Shown: positions 1 to 8,559, counted from the stretch's first letter. The stretch: 45,338 bases of DNA from Bdellovibrionales bacterium (GCA_009692515.1 SHZA01000016.1:1-45338); one strand, 5' to 3'. The notes: generated by a model not told the origin, from the letters alone. A program made the numbers and translations.

Positions 1-364
1 GGAATTGTTCGCTTCTATCTCCGAATTTCCAACTGTCTTTCCAATAAAGTTCGTTCTTTTGTCTAGGGTCAGATTCAATTTTGAAATGTGGAGCTAAAAC
101 TAAGGTCCGATTTTCTACATGTTCCATGGTAGCTGCCTCTAGGACATACTGAAAATACTCATCAGCATTCCGAGTCACACCGTGAATGACAATTACGGCT
201 CTTTCGATCTGAGGATTATTTAGGTAAACAGGAAAATTTTGATAGATTTTAATTTTAGCATTCGGACCCAGTTTAAAATCTATTGGCCTGAGGCTATTGC
301 CAAAAATCGAGGCCTGAAAGGATATCAAAAAATAAAATAGAACTCTGGATTTAATAGTTTTCAT
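1..364 (-). CDS. Exported alpha/beta hydrolase, partial (C-terminus outside window)
   Basis: The reverse strand is open from an ATG at 364 to the window edge, giving the first 121 residues. The start has a good ribosome binding site (GGGAGA, about 6 nt upstream). Residues 1-22 form a signal peptide with a short basic start and a hydrophobic core. Residues 56-65 read AVIVIHGVTR, a hydrophobic strand followed by the His-Gly oxyanion-hole turn of alpha/beta hydrolases, and a second strand, TLVLAPHF, follows. The nucleophile elbow (GxSxG) would lie beyond the edge, so catalysis cannot be confirmed. Its substrate is unknown; it could be an esterase or depolymerase. It is divergent from the metalloprotease at 519 across 154 bp. 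The fold is fairly sure and the activity is not. Confidence 0.72.
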   Translation of the reverse strand, partial: MKTIKSRVLFYFLISFQASIFGNSLRPIDFKLGPNAKIKIYQNFPVYLNNPQIERAVIVIHGVTRNADEYFQYVLEAATMEHVENRTLVLAPHFKIESDPRQKNELYWKDSWKFGDRSEQF

Positions 365-424
365 AAGTTTCTCCCGTTCCCACCCGCCACTTAAACAAAT
401 AACACTCCTGTTTGGCAACACTCT

Positions 425-454
425 TTGACATAAGTGCTGCGGTGTGGCTATTTA
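425..454 (+). promoter_or_regulatory. Candidate sigma-70 promoter of the metalloprotease gene
   Basis: A perfect TTGACA lies at 425-430, with TATTTA at 449-454 after an 18-nt spacer. The -10 box is weak (3 of 6). It is the best promoter match in the 154-bp divergent intergenic region. The implied leader contains a bulged hairpin (468-494, stem TGAAATC/GATTTCA) and ends with a GGGGGA ribosome binding site 9 nt before the ATG at 519. Confidence 0.4.
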
Positions 455-518
455 TTTAATAGGCTTCAGGTGAAATCTCCTACGATTTCAGCCTGTTTCA
501 AAATGGGGGATTAAATTC

Positions 519-2816
519 ATGAAAGTCATTTTTTTAGAAGCTAGCTTGCTCTGTTCTTTTTTGTTGGGTGCTATTTCTTTAGCACAACCTCAATCGGTTC
601 GTTGGACTGGAAAAGAGGATAAGAATTCTAATTTAGTCCACGTGCTGGATGTGATTCGTACGAAAACGACGATTGAATTATCCCCTTCCAATTTCATGTT
701 GGTGGAAAATCGAAAACTAGCGACCAGTCAATATATGATGTTGGCACAAACTGCTGCGGGAATTCCTATTAGAGGATTAAGCCTGAGAATTTGGACCTCT
801 CTTGAAAACAGTGAAACGATTCAGATTGAAGCTCAAATAGACGTGAGCCCTGCTACTGGAAGATGGAGTGCTAAAACTGCGAAGGCTGTATTGAATTCTT
901 TTGATACGACTGAACTTGTAAGAATGGCGATTAAAAAAACCGACGATCCTTTTCTTCGTAAACTAACATGGCAAGACATGTGGGAAAATGGAGAATTAGT
1001 TAGAGTTGTGAAGATAAAAGCCAAAAGAGGTAAGCATGTAGTGGTGCTCTCTTTAATATCTAAAAAAGTATTAAACAGTTCCTATGAAGAATTTCCTCAG
1101 GCCGATTTGGCTAGCCAGGATGAGTTTAGTATTCCAGTCAATATCTTTCCTATCTATGAGGAGATAGAACAGGGGAGAGCGGCTCCGCTTCAAATGGCTA
1201 GAGTGGCTAGTGAACTCAGACATTTAAATCGCAGAATTCATAGGGCCAAAGGACAGGATCCTTTAGCCAATCTTAAATCGCAGCATTATAAAGACAGTTT
1301 ATTTGAGCCTTTATTGGGGTTAACCACAGAAGGTAGAAAACAGGGCTTCTGGTCGATGGCTTATATTAAAGACCAAGTAGAAAAACTATTTTCTGTTCTG
1401 CCTGTGGAGGAAAATAATTTTGAGAATGGAGGGGTATTTCTGGATGGTAAATACGTAACGGTAAATTTATATACTGAAGCAGCAAAATTACCCAATCTAA
1501 GTTTTACTCCTTCACCCTCTGCTCATTTTCGACCTGAATATGTGGTGATGGCTAGTGAACCCGATCATGAAGAGATGATCCCCTCAGCCGCTATTTATGG
1601 ACGTCCAATCACCTCTTTAGATGATGCTTGGAATCGTCCTGCAAGACGCCTTGAAAATCATGATCCTGTTTCTTACATCAATGATGGATTTGATGAGGTG
1701 CAGGTTTACTGGGCCGTCACCCAAATGTTTGATTCACTCAGATCTTTAGGGTTTACCGATCCCGATCTTTCAACTCGTCCTTTTCATGCCTTTCTTTTTA
1801 ATCCCGATATCTCTTATCGGAATAATGCTTTCTATACTGACGATACGATCAATTTCACAACCTACTCTCCAGACAGTCAAAATATGGCTCGAGACAATAC
1901 TACTATTTGGCACGAGTTAGGTCATGGCGTGATGGATCGTTTGATGGGAGATCATATTCAATTGGCAGATACTGGCGGCCTCAGCGAAGGAATGGCCGAT
2001 TTTGTAGCCCAATTGATTTTAAATGATATCACTGGCGGATTGCATTTTCCTGGTAAAGAAAAAATGAGAATTTTTAACCAGACCGGATACTACTTAACTA
2101 ATGAAGTTCATGACGATGGTGAAGCCTACGGTGGATCGATGAACGATTTTCTCCAGGGGGCAATGGCTCGGTATGGAAAATCTGGGCTTCATAAAGTAAC
2201 CGATCTCACGATGGAAACCATGAGACTTACTAGAGACCATCCCGCATTAACTGCGGTAGAGTGGTTTCAACACATGTTGTTTGCAGATGAATTGGGTAGA
2301 GAGGGAGTGAGAGCGCCTTTTGAGCTTAAGGATCTCATTCTAAAGGCACTCAATGGTAGAAACTTCAACATGGAAGAATCTACGCCGGCATTATTTGTAG
2401 TGAAAAATGGAACTAATGAAGTGACAAGCACAGGCCCTGGTAGTCGTAATAATCCCATTAAAATAAAATGGGTTGAGGGAGAGGTTGCTAACTTTGATAT
2501 GGAGGTGGGATTAAAAAATGCCCCCAATTATCAGTTCAAATTTCCTGTGACTGTGAAAGTTAATTACTCTGGAGGGGCTCTTGAAGGAGCGGTCCACTGG
2601 ACCAAGGAGGAGGCGGGGAATTTAACCTTCATTCTTAATTCCGAAGCAGATTTAGCTAAATTTACCTTGGGAACTGAAGGAAGGTGCGATGAGATTAATC
2701 GCCCTGACGGAAGTTGTTCAGATTATGCTTATATCCAAATCTGGAATCAAGGTGAGACGGTAAAACCACAGGCAAAAAAACGATTTTATCTGAGAGTTTA
2801 TCCCAAAGCTCCATAG
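519..2816 (+). CDS. Secreted zinc metalloprotease, fungalysin-like (M36/gluzincin)
   Basis: The 765-residue product has a signal peptide (about 1-22, ending near SLAQP). A long N-terminal region (about 30-220) resembles the FTP-type propeptide of fungalysin and thermolysin precursors. The catalytic domain carries HELGH at 465-469, followed by GGLSEGMADF with Glu490 as likely third zinc ligand. The spacing and the 'HGxxxRL...GGLSEG' pattern fit family M36 better than M4. A C-terminal beta-rich domain (about 640-765) with two cysteines near 725-735 may aid binding or secretion. In this family the propeptide is removed outside the cell and the enzyme degrades proteins. The start is supported by GGGGGA 9 nt upstream. 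The family assignment is from motifs only. Confidence 0.83.
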   Translation: MKVIFLEASLLCSFLLGAISLAQPQSVRWTGKEDKNSNLVHVLDVIRTKTTIELSPSNFMLVENRKLATSQYMMLAQTAAGIPIRGLSLRIWTSLENSETIQIEAQIDVSPATGRWSAKTAKAVLNSFDTTELVRMAIKKTDDPFLRKLTWQDMWENGELVRVVKIKAKRGKHVVVLSLISKKVLNSSYEEFPQADLASQDEFSIPVNIFPIYEEIEQGRAAPLQMARVASELRHLNRRIHRAKGQDPLANLKSQHYKDSLFEPLLGLTTEGRKQGFWSMAYIKDQVEKLFSVLPVEENNFENGGVFLDGKYVTVNLYTEAAKLPNLSFTPSPSAHFRPEYVVMASEPDHEEMIPSAAIYGRPITSLDDAWNRPARRLENHDPVSYINDGFDEVQVYWAVTQMFDSLRSLGFTDPDLSTRPFHAFLFNPDISYRNNAFYTDDTINFTTYSPDSQNMARDNTTIWHELGHGVMDRLMGDHIQLADTGGLSEGMADFVAQLILNDITGGLHFPGKEKMRIFNQTGYYLTNEVHDDGEAYGGSMNDFLQGAMARYGKSGLHKVTDLTMETMRLTRDHPALTAVEWFQHMLFADELGREGVRAPFELKDLILKALNGRNFNMEESTPALFVVKNGTNEVTSTGPGSRNNPIKIKWVEGEVANFDMEVGLKNAPNYQFKFPVTVKVNYSGGALEGAVHWTKEEAGNLTFILNSEADLAKFTLGTEGRCDEINRPDGSCSDYAYIQIWNQGETVKPQAKKRFYLRVYPKAP

Positions 2817-2851
2817 GTAGATGAGGCAGATAACGAAGTGAAAAGATTACT

Positions 2852-4051
2852 ATGATTTCTAGAATCATTATTCTTTCCTCATTAGGTTACTTCGTTGATA
2901 TTTTAGATCTGTTTCTTTTTTCTGTACTAAGACGCTCAAGTCTTCTTGCTATTGGAGTTAGAGAGGCCGATCTTTTTACCCAAGGAATTTTTCTTCTCAA
3001 TATGCAAATGGGGGGGCTTATTGTCGGCAGTTTTATCTGGGGAATTTTAGGGGATAAAAAGGGTCGAGTTAAGGTTCTTTACGGTTCTATCCTTCTTTAT
3101 TCTGTGGCAACTCTTCTTAATGCCTTTGTAACTAGTATTCCCCAGTATGCTTTTTTAAGATTTATTGCAGGTGTGGGGCTGTCAGGTGAACTAGGGGCTG
3201 CTATTACCTTAGTAAGTGAGAGCATGGACTCAAAAAAACGGGGTCTCGGCACCATGACGGTAGCAGGATTTGGTCTCATGGGTGGAATGCTAGCGGCTTT
3301 GCTATCAGAATTTTTTTCTTGGAAAGTTTGCTATGTTATAGGAGGAATGATTGGTATTGCCTTACTACTTTTTCGTATTTCACTTCCAGAGCCCGAGCTT
3401 TTTAAGGAGATCTCTCAGCACAAAAACAGAGGGGATATTCGATTGTTATTTCGATCCCCTAAAAGAGCGCTCAGATTTTTAAATCTAGTTTTACTAGGGC
3501 TTCCTATTTGGTTTAATAGCGGTATTTTAATGATCTTTGCTCCAGAATTTGGAAAAGCACTTTCGATTTCTGGTGAACCTATCACCGCTTCAAAATCGGT
3601 TTTGTATTCTTACTTTGGTGTTGCGCTAGGAGATTTTGTTTCGGGAGCGCTGAGCCAGTGGGTCAAATCACGTAAGAAAATAGTCATTCTATTTATTCTA
3701 CTATTAACTTTATCTATCGCCTGTTATTTAACAGCCCTTCAAAGGTCTCAATTTTATTTTTACTCGGTCTGTTTTGTATTGGGATTTTTTGCGGGCTATT
3801 GGGCTCTTTTGGTGACCATGACCGCGGAAAGTTTTGGAACCAATCTAAGGGCTACGGTCACAACTCTTGTTCCTAATTTTGTTCGCGCTTCAGTGATACC
3901 GCTTTCATTTTTATTTGAGTTTTTAAATCAAAAGATGGATGTGATAACTGCAGCCTCTTATGTAGCGGTAGTCGCAGTTTTATTTGCAGTTCTCGCCGTA
4001 GTTCAATTACCAGAAACCTTTGGTATCGAATTGAAGTTTCTAGAGGAGTAG
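2852..4051 (+). CDS. MFS transporter (metabolite:H+ symporter type)
   Basis: This 399-residue, very hydrophobic protein has about 12 predicted membrane helices, as in the major facilitator superfamily. The cytoplasmic loop between helices 2 and 3 has GDKKGRVK at 67-74, matching the MFS motif A (GxxxDRxGR-like). The fourth-helix segment RFIAGVGLSGELGAA resembles the sugar/organic-acid porter branch. It acts in the inner membrane; the substrate cannot be read from sequence. It starts 35 bp after the metalloprotease stop on the same strand and could be co-transcribed with it. The 3' end lies 5 bp from the end of the convergent CxxCH gene. No strong ribosome binding site is visible (GAAGTGAAAAG upstream). 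Confidence 0.85.
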   Translation: MISRIIILSSLGYFVDILDLFLFSVLRRSSLLAIGVREADLFTQGIFLLNMQMGGLIVGSFIWGILGDKKGRVKVLYGSILLYSVATLLNAFVTSIPQYAFLRFIAGVGLSGELGAAITLVSESMDSKKRGLGTMTVAGFGLMGGMLAALLSEFFSWKVCYVIGGMIGIALLLFRISLPEPELFKEISQHKNRGDIRLLFRSPKRALRFLNLVLLGLPIWFNSGILMIFAPEFGKALSISGEPITASKSVLYSYFGVALGDFVSGALSQWVKSRKKIVILFILLLTLSIACYLTALQRSQFYFYSVCFVLGFFAGYWALLVTMTAESFGTNLRATVTTLVPNFVRASVIPLSFLFEFLNQKMDVITAASYVAVVAVLFAVLAVVQLPETFGIELKFLEE

Positions 4052-4056
4052 AGAGG

Positions 4057-4863
4057 TTATTTGTGTCGTCCAGTTAAGAATGGGGAAACAGGATTACGTT
4101 GGAAGACACCTTGAGCTCCATCATAATGACAGGTTAAACAGGCGTACGGAACTGGGGCGCTTACTTTCTTTCCGTTTTGAGACTGAAATAAAGAGGTTTG
4201 AGTTAATAAGCCCTTCTGATCGTAAGCAAAAAAATCAAATTGTCCGCTCAAATTTTCTCTCGGAATAATAAGTTCCGTTTCTCTTACCGTATCATCGAAA
4301 ATAACATGAGTTTCTGAAATTGAGATCTCTGGTAAGTGATTGGGACTACGATAGATAATTCTCTGGGTCCCTTTCACTGAACTGACTTCAATCACCTCGC
4401 TATTCCAACTACGATAGGAGAATTGGCTTTGTAATTGGTTTACATTTTCAGGAACTGGAAAACGGGAGTGATGCAAATGCCTAGCATTTAAAGTCGGTTT
4501 AGTAGCCAATAGGTTTTTTAGTAGTTCAAAAACAGATGCCGAATTTTCCTGTCGACTCGCCTCTTTAAAAATACTTAAGGCTTCAGGTGCTAAAGAGGCG
4601 GCTGGAATCAAGGCCCAATCTATCTTTTTAGGTGGGTTACTCTCGATGACAGACAAACCTTCCTCGAGAGGATTTAAAAAAAGGGTCATCATGTAAATAA
4701 GGGTATCTCGGGTTCTATTAGGAAAAGGGATTAACTTAGTGACCCTACGTTTATTGGGAATAGGAATAATAAATTTAGACTCATTAAATTCCAGTGCGAA
4801 CCCATGACCACTTATCAGCAAAACCCATAAGAGGGAGAACTTAAATTTCCCAAAGATCGACAT
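4057..4863 (-). CDS. Exported protein with C-terminal CxxCH haem-type motif
   Basis: I do not recognise a family for this 268-residue protein. Residues 1-23 form a signal peptide ending GHGFA. The middle is mixed alpha/beta without a known motif. Near the C-terminus, C242-L-T-C245-H246 matches the c-type haem attachment motif, and the sequence continues only 22 residues to GRHK. There is no methionine after the motif, so a classical class I cytochrome c with a downstream Met ligand is unlikely; the sixth ligand, if any, would come from elsewhere. It would act in the periplasm. The ATG at 4863 has no visible Shine-Dalgarno sequence, and a TTGACA/TAAACA promoter lies so close that the transcript could be almost leaderless. 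A zinc or redox role for the two cysteines is an alternative. Confidence 0.7.
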   Translation of the reverse strand: MSIFGKFKFSLLWVLLISGHGFALEFNESKFIIPIPNKRRVTKLIPFPNRTRDTLIYMMTLFLNPLEEGLSVIESNPPKKIDWALIPAASLAPEALSIFKEASRQENSASVFELLKNLLATKPTLNARHLHHSRFPVPENVNQLQSQFSYRSWNSEVIEVSSVKGTQRIIYRSPNHLPEISISETHVIFDDTVRETELIIPRENLSGQFDFFAYDQKGLLTQTSLFQSQNGKKVSAPVPYACLTCHYDGAQGVFQRNPVSPFLTGRHK

Positions 4864-4870
4864 ATTTCAA

Positions 4871-4899
4871 TGTTTAAGGGAGGCTGATGACACTGTCAA
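4871..4899 (-). promoter_or_regulatory. Candidate sigma-70 promoter of the CxxCH gene
   Basis: On the minus strand TTGACA (4899-4894) and TAAACA (4876-4871) are separated by exactly 17 nt. The -10 box ends only 7 nt before the ATG at 4863, so transcription would begin at or very near the start codon. The -35 is perfect and the -10 is weak. Confidence 0.35.
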
Positions 4900-4934
4900 A
4901 GAGTCGTTAATCTCTGCTTAGGGCTGGCAACATC

Positions 4935-4963
4935 TTGCAGGATAAGCAAAGTCTAGATAAAGT
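4935..4963 (+). promoter_or_regulatory. Candidate promoter of tRNA-Arg
   Basis: TTGCAG (4935-4940) and TAAAGT (4958-4963) are separated by 17 nt, and the -10 box ends 12 nt before the mature tRNA 5' end. That is the distance expected for a short 5' leader removed by RNase P. Each box matches 4 of 6 consensus positions. Confidence 0.4.
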
Positions 4964-4975
4964 CTCTAGATATCT

Positions 4976-5047
4976 GTCCCCGTAGTTAAATGGATATAAC
5001 GAGGGATTCCTAATCCCTAATTACAGGTTCGATTCCTGTCGGGGGCA
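4976..5047 (+). tRNA. tRNA-Arg (anticodon CCT)
   Basis: The 72-nt sequence folds as a cloverleaf. The acceptor stem is GTCCCCG with CGGGGGC, including one T-G wobble, and the discriminator base is A. The anticodon stem is AGGGA/TCCCT around the loop TTCCTAA, which places CCT at the anticodon and reads AGG codons. The T arm is ACAGG-TTCGATT-CCTGT with the conserved TTCGA. The 3' CCA is not encoded (the next bases are CAT), so a CCA-adding enzyme is needed. A run of seven T at 5050-5056 follows directly and could end transcription. Confidence 0.95.
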
Positions 5048-5575
5048 CATTTTTTTGCTGCCGGAGAAACCACCCGATTTAAAAGAGGCCGTAATTACTT
5101 TGATAAGTTCCTCCATCTTCAAAAATAGAGTTTGGTTAATTTAAAGGTTCAAATTATGTAAGAATCCTCATATTTACAGCTATATTCCTACTTTATTTAA
5201 ATTATGTTTTTTGTCTCGTTAGTTAACAATGAATTGTGATGTTTTTAGCGAAAGCTCTGCATTATTTAAAACTTAAGAAACACAGGTACCAAAATAATCT
5301 TCCTTGTCTAAGAACTGGCCACCTTAACTCTTTGAAAAGAGAAGCATAAGGTTCCTGACCCTTCCTTGCTGCCCAAAAGTTCGTCATTTGTCTAAGGGTT
5401 CTTCAACCGATTGTAGACTAAACGCATACTTGAAATTACCTCGTAAATTCAAAAGTTTGTAATTACTAGGCTAAGCTGGCTCCTTCATTGCAATTCTAAA
5501 AACCAACAGATAAAAAAGGTTTCCATTCAGAATAGGTAGAACGTTAGTGGGGACCCTACTTTAAAGGGCAATAAA
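5048..5575. other. Gene-free stretch between tRNA-Arg and the serine protease
   Basis: This AT-rich stretch of 528 bp has no convincing reading frame on either strand. The T-run at 5050-5056 is a likely tRNA terminator. TTTACA (5173-5178) and TTTAAA (5196-5201) with a 17-nt spacer form a weak promoter candidate, but it is about 370 nt from the protease start. I see no integrase remnant and no direct repeat of the tRNA 3' end. It may hold decayed sequence or an unrecognised small RNA; neither can be shown here. Confidence 0.5.
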
Positions 5576-6355
5576 ATGGTGCAGCACGTCTATGGTTATA
5601 TGCGTTTACTCGCATTTATTATCGTTAGTCTGTCATTAGTGGCTTGCAGTAATAAATTCTCAAATCAAAATTTACCCGAATCTTCAGGCAGTATGATCGA
5701 ACTCACCTCCGGTTTTCCTGGAGTTGGAATGGTCATTCTCCCTGAGGGAAACGGAATCTGCACAGGTACTTTTGTCAGTGATCGCGCTGTGCTAACGGCT
5801 GCTCACTGTTTGAGTCTTTCGGGTCGTTATAGTTTTGAGACCGCTCAGGGGACCGTCTCTACCTACACAAAATTTGTGATGGGGTCGGGGTCGATAGATG
5901 ATGCTAATGACATTGGGATCTTAGTATTTGAGCCAAATTCAGCCTCTGGTGATCAAATTTATAATTTCGGAAATCAAGTATCACAAGGACAAATACTACG
6001 ATTGGTGGGTATCGGTTGTAATAATTTAGAAACGAAACGAGGAGCGGGGCTTAAAAGAACGGGTACCAATATGGTAGCCGGTATCGATTCCTATATTAAT
6101 TTTCTGACTCCAAGAAGTTATGCACGGAGCATTTTGGGGCCTAGTAATCGTGCCGGTAGTTGCTTCGGCGATTCGGGCGGGCCCGCTTTTGCTGAAATTA
6201 ATGGAGAATTGGTAATTGTGGGAGTGACTCATGCAGGTGGGTATATTGGAGATAATATTATATCAGAGTACATCAATGTAGCTAATCGATCGGATAACAG
6301 AAACTGGTTAAGAGATCGTAACAATCAAAATAATTTAGGCATTCAGGGATTATAA
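5576..6355 (+). CDS. Trypsin-like serine protease lipoprotein (S1 family)
   Basis: The 259-residue product has a lipoprotein signal, MRLLAFIIVSLSLVACS, with lipobox LVAC ending at Cys24 when counted from the ATG at 5576, so it should be lipid-anchored. The S1 catalytic triad is complete: His77 in TAAHC, Asp112 in NDIGIL and Ser200 in CFGDSGGP. The GDSGGP motif and the paired cysteine near the active serine are typical. It would cleave proteins in the periplasm or at the outer surface. The first ATG has a weak AAAGGG site upstream; the ATG at 5600 would still leave a full lipoprotein signal, so the start is uncertain by eight codons. It is followed by a hairpin-rich gap before the secretin gene. 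Confidence 0.88.
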   Translation: MVQHVYGYMRLLAFIIVSLSLVACSNKFSNQNLPESSGSMIELTSGFPGVGMVILPEGNGICTGTFVSDRAVLTAAHCLSLSGRYSFETAQGTVSTYTKFVMGSGSIDDANDIGILVFEPNSASGDQIYNFGNQVSQGQILRLVGIGCNNLETKRGAGLKRTGTNMVAGIDSYINFLTPRSYARSILGPSNRAGSCFGDSGGPAFAEINGELVIVGVTHAGGYIGDNIISEYINVANRSDNRNWLRDRNNQNNLGIQGL

Positions 6356-6369
6356 AAGAGTTTTCGAAA

Positions 6370-6444
6370 TGGTCGATAAGACCAGAACTCCACCTAACGG
6401 CGCCAAGAAGCGCGGTCTTCTCTGGCTATCCCTGTTGGCCAGAG
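6370..6444 (+). promoter_or_regulatory. Three consecutive hairpins upstream of the secretin gene
   Basis: Three small inverted repeats lie in a row: TGGTC/GACCA (6370-6384, loop GATAA), AGAAG/CTTCT (6406-6421, loop CGCGGT) and CTCTGGC/GCCAGAG (6420-6444, 11-nt loop). The second and third overlap by two bases, so they would compete. No T-run follows, so this is not a standard terminator. It may be a structured leader of the secretin-cpaF mRNA. Confidence 0.35.
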
Positions 6445-6466
6445 GATTGCTCTTAGAGTCACGTCT

Positions 6467-7516
6467 ATGCGTCCATCCTTATGTTTTTTAATTTTAAGTT
6501 ATTCTATTTTTTTTCAAATTAAAACAAGAGCCGAATCGGATTCCTTTTCAAGGGTAATTCGTATGGGATTGAATTCTAGTCGCACGTTAAAAATTCCGCA
6601 GCTCAAGAGAGTCGCGGTCGGAAATAGTAAGATTTTAAAGGCGCAAACAATCTCCTCTTCCGAACTTCTACTCATAGGAAAAACTAAAGGCAGCAGCACC
6701 GTAAGAGTTTGGACGGAAAAAGGAAAAGAATTTTTTTATGAAGTGAGAGTTATAGCATCTGAGGCAGAGAGTTCATCACTAGCTAATGATCGTGAGGTGG
6801 TAAAAGTTTCACTCGAATTTTTAGAGATGGATGAAGCTTTTAGTCAGATAAGCGGTTTTCGATGGCCCGATTCATTACAGTTTTCTGGCCTTGCAAATAT
6901 TATTAGCAGTGCTTCGATGACAGGACTGAATTATGAAATGTCATTGGTGTCAGCTCAGGGCTGGTTGCATCATTTAGTAAAAGAGGGTTGGGCGAAAACA
7001 ATTGCCAATCCTGAATTGTATGTGCGGTTGGGCGAGGAGGCAGTATTTCATTCTGGGGGTGAATTTCCTGTCGCAACAAGTACCGAAAATTCTGGGAAAA
7101 ATTATCGTCATATCGAATGGAAGGGGTACGGCCTTACTGCAAAGGTACTTCCTCAAAGTGTGGATCGAATTCATATTAGCTCCGATATTAATTTAGAGAT
7201 TTCTGAATTAATATCATCCCAAAATATCGAGGGTATTCCTGCTCTGAATCGCCGAAGCCTTAAAACGAAAATGAGTTCACTTGACGGCGAAACTGTCATT
7301 CTTTCCGGCTTAGTAAAGCAGAATTCGAAAAAAGAAAAGGAGGGAGTTCCTTTTCTGAGTTCAATTCCCTTAATAGGCCCCCTCTTTTTTACCAAGACCT
7401 CCGAGGGTTCAGAACAAACAGAGCTCCTAATGGCAGTTACCTTCTCTATGACTACGAAGGCAAAAGAAAATGCAACTCGCCAAACCTTCAAAGAAAAAAC
7501 AGAAAAATATAGGTGA
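6467..7516 (+). CDS. cpaC: Short CpaC/RcpA-type secretin of a Tad pilus system
   Basis: The 349-residue product has a signal peptide (about 1-22). It then shows the pilus-secretin N-terminal domain (about 30-110; 'VAVGNSKILKAQTIS' and 'GSSTVRVWTEKGK' are typical). The secretin core occupies about 170-335, including GEEAVFHSGGEFPV, 'GLTAKVLP' and the C-terminal 'GVPFLSSIPLIGPLF' pattern shared by type II/IV/Tad secretins. Family members form the outer-membrane ring through which the pilus passes. At 349 residues it is shorter than usual CpaC proteins. The stop is 6 bp before cpaF, so the two are co-transcribed. No TadZ, CpaB or pilin gene is adjacent. The ribosome binding site is weak. Confidence 0.82.
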   Translation: MRPSLCFLILSYSIFFQIKTRAESDSFSRVIRMGLNSSRTLKIPQLKRVAVGNSKILKAQTISSSELLLIGKTKGSSTVRVWTEKGKEFFYEVRVIASEAESSSLANDREVVKVSLEFLEMDEAFSQISGFRWPDSLQFSGLANIISSASMTGLNYEMSLVSAQGWLHHLVKEGWAKTIANPELYVRLGEEAVFHSGGEFPVATSTENSGKNYRHIEWKGYGLTAKVLPQSVDRIHISSDINLEISELISSQNIEGIPALNRRSLKTKMSSLDGETVILSGLVKQNSKKEKEGVPFLSSIPLIGPLFFTKTSEGSEQTELLMAVTFSMTTKAKENATRQTFKEKTEKYR

Positions 7517-7522
7517 TCTCAC

Positions 7523-8500
7523 ATGCAGTATTGTGAACTTGTAGAAAAACAATTCGTGGGAAAGTGCTCCGTAATTATTCCTTTTTTTATTGAGGATGAG
7601 ATCACCGATATCGTGATCAATGGCACCAAAACAATGTTTATTGAAAAAGGAGGAGTCCTCAGCTCTGTGGTAACCCCTTTTGTGAGTCGTGAAATTCTTC
7701 AGGAGTTGATCGAGAGAATGATTATTCCTTTAGGAAAAAGAGTGGATGCCGCGCAACCTTATCTGGATGGAAGGCTAGCCGATGGAAGTAGGTTTCATAT
7801 TATTTTGCCACCCATTGCAGTTGAAGGGCCTTTTATCAGTATTAGAAAACATCGTATGGCTGGCAAATTAACTCTTTATGATTTTTGCCCTGAAAAAGAG
7901 GCTCTATTTTTAGAAAAAGAAACTTTGCGAGGAGCGAATCTTTTAATTGCGGGGGGCACTGGAACAGGAAAAACGGCTCTACTTTCTTGTCTTTTACAGA
8001 AAGTTTCAAAAACAGAAAGAATCACAGTCATTGAAGAGACCAAAGAAATTCAAGTGGACCATCCTCATGTTATTCATCTAGAGGCCCGTCTCCCTAGTCC
8101 CGAGGGGAGAGGGGAGGTGACTCTTCAGACTTTGGTGAAAAACTCACTAAGAATGCGCCCCGATCGCTTAATTTTGGGGGAGTGCCGTGGGGGCGAAGCT
8201 TTCGATATGATTCAAGCGATGAATACAGGCCACCGAGGGGCTCTGGGTACGATTCACGCTAATAGTGCCTTAGATGCCCTCCGAAGATTGGAGGGGTTAA
8301 TGATGATCTCGGGAGTTTCTCTTCCCTTACGAACGGTGAAAGAGTGGATTGCTTCAGCTATTCATGGGGTGGTTTATCTAGAGAAATCACAGGGCAAAAG
8401 ACAAGTTATCGAAATTATGAGTGTTAATGGCTTAGAAGGGGAGGTCTACAGAGTGACTCCTCGATATAAACTTCCGGCTTTAGCTCTTGCAACTTCTTGA
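7523..8500 (+). CDS. cpaF: CpaF/TadA-type secretion ATPase (short form)
   Basis: The 325-residue product belongs to the CpaF/VirB11 ATPase family, which powers pilus assembly at the inner membrane. Visible markers are '[18 protein letters not shown]', '[18 protein letters not shown]', the Walker A loop GGTGTGKT at 144-151 (Lys150), and the Walker B/His-box region '[31 protein letters not shown]' at about 215-250. Typical Tad CpaF proteins exceed 400 residues; here the N-terminal extension is almost absent and the protein begins close to the conserved domain. It follows the secretin by 6 bp. The inner-membrane partners TadB and TadC are not here but about 28 kb downstream in this window. The next genes are unrelated housekeeping genes. 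Confidence 0.9.
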   Translation: MQYCELVEKQFVGKCSVIIPFFIEDEITDIVINGTKTMFIEKGGVLSSVVTPFVSREILQELIERMIIPLGKRVDAAQPYLDGRLADGSRFHIILPPIAVEGPFISIRKHRMAGKLTLYDFCPEKEALFLEKETLRGANLLIAGGTGTGKTALLSCLLQKVSKTERITVIEETKEIQVDHPHVIHLEARLPSPEGRGEVTLQTLVKNSLRMRPDRLILGECRGGEAFDMIQAMNTGHRGALGTIHANSALDALRRLEGLMMISGVSLPLRTVKEWIASAIHGVVYLEKSQGKRQVIEIMSVNGLEGEVYRVTPRYKLPALALATS

Positions 8501-8559
8501 GACTTATGCCAAATTGCCATTCTTCGTTTTTAAGAAGTGACACAGGAGTAATAACATTC

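Noticed and set aside
4976-5575. Genomic island inserted at tRNA-Arg
   Set aside because: No integrase, no direct repeat of the tRNA 3' end and no change to accessory gene content downstream.
6356-6466. Cyclic-di-GMP riboswitch before the secretin gene
   Set aside because: The conserved GEMM core motifs are absent; only simple stems are visible.
7171-7491. Long reverse-strand open frame inside the secretin gene
   Set aside because: It is a shadow of a well-supported gene on the plus strand, with no ribosome binding site or recognisable protein features.
8497-8559. Longer L31 with 21 extra N-terminal residues
   Set aside because: L31 starts at MKSEIHPEY in all typical members and a ribosome binding site precedes that ATG.
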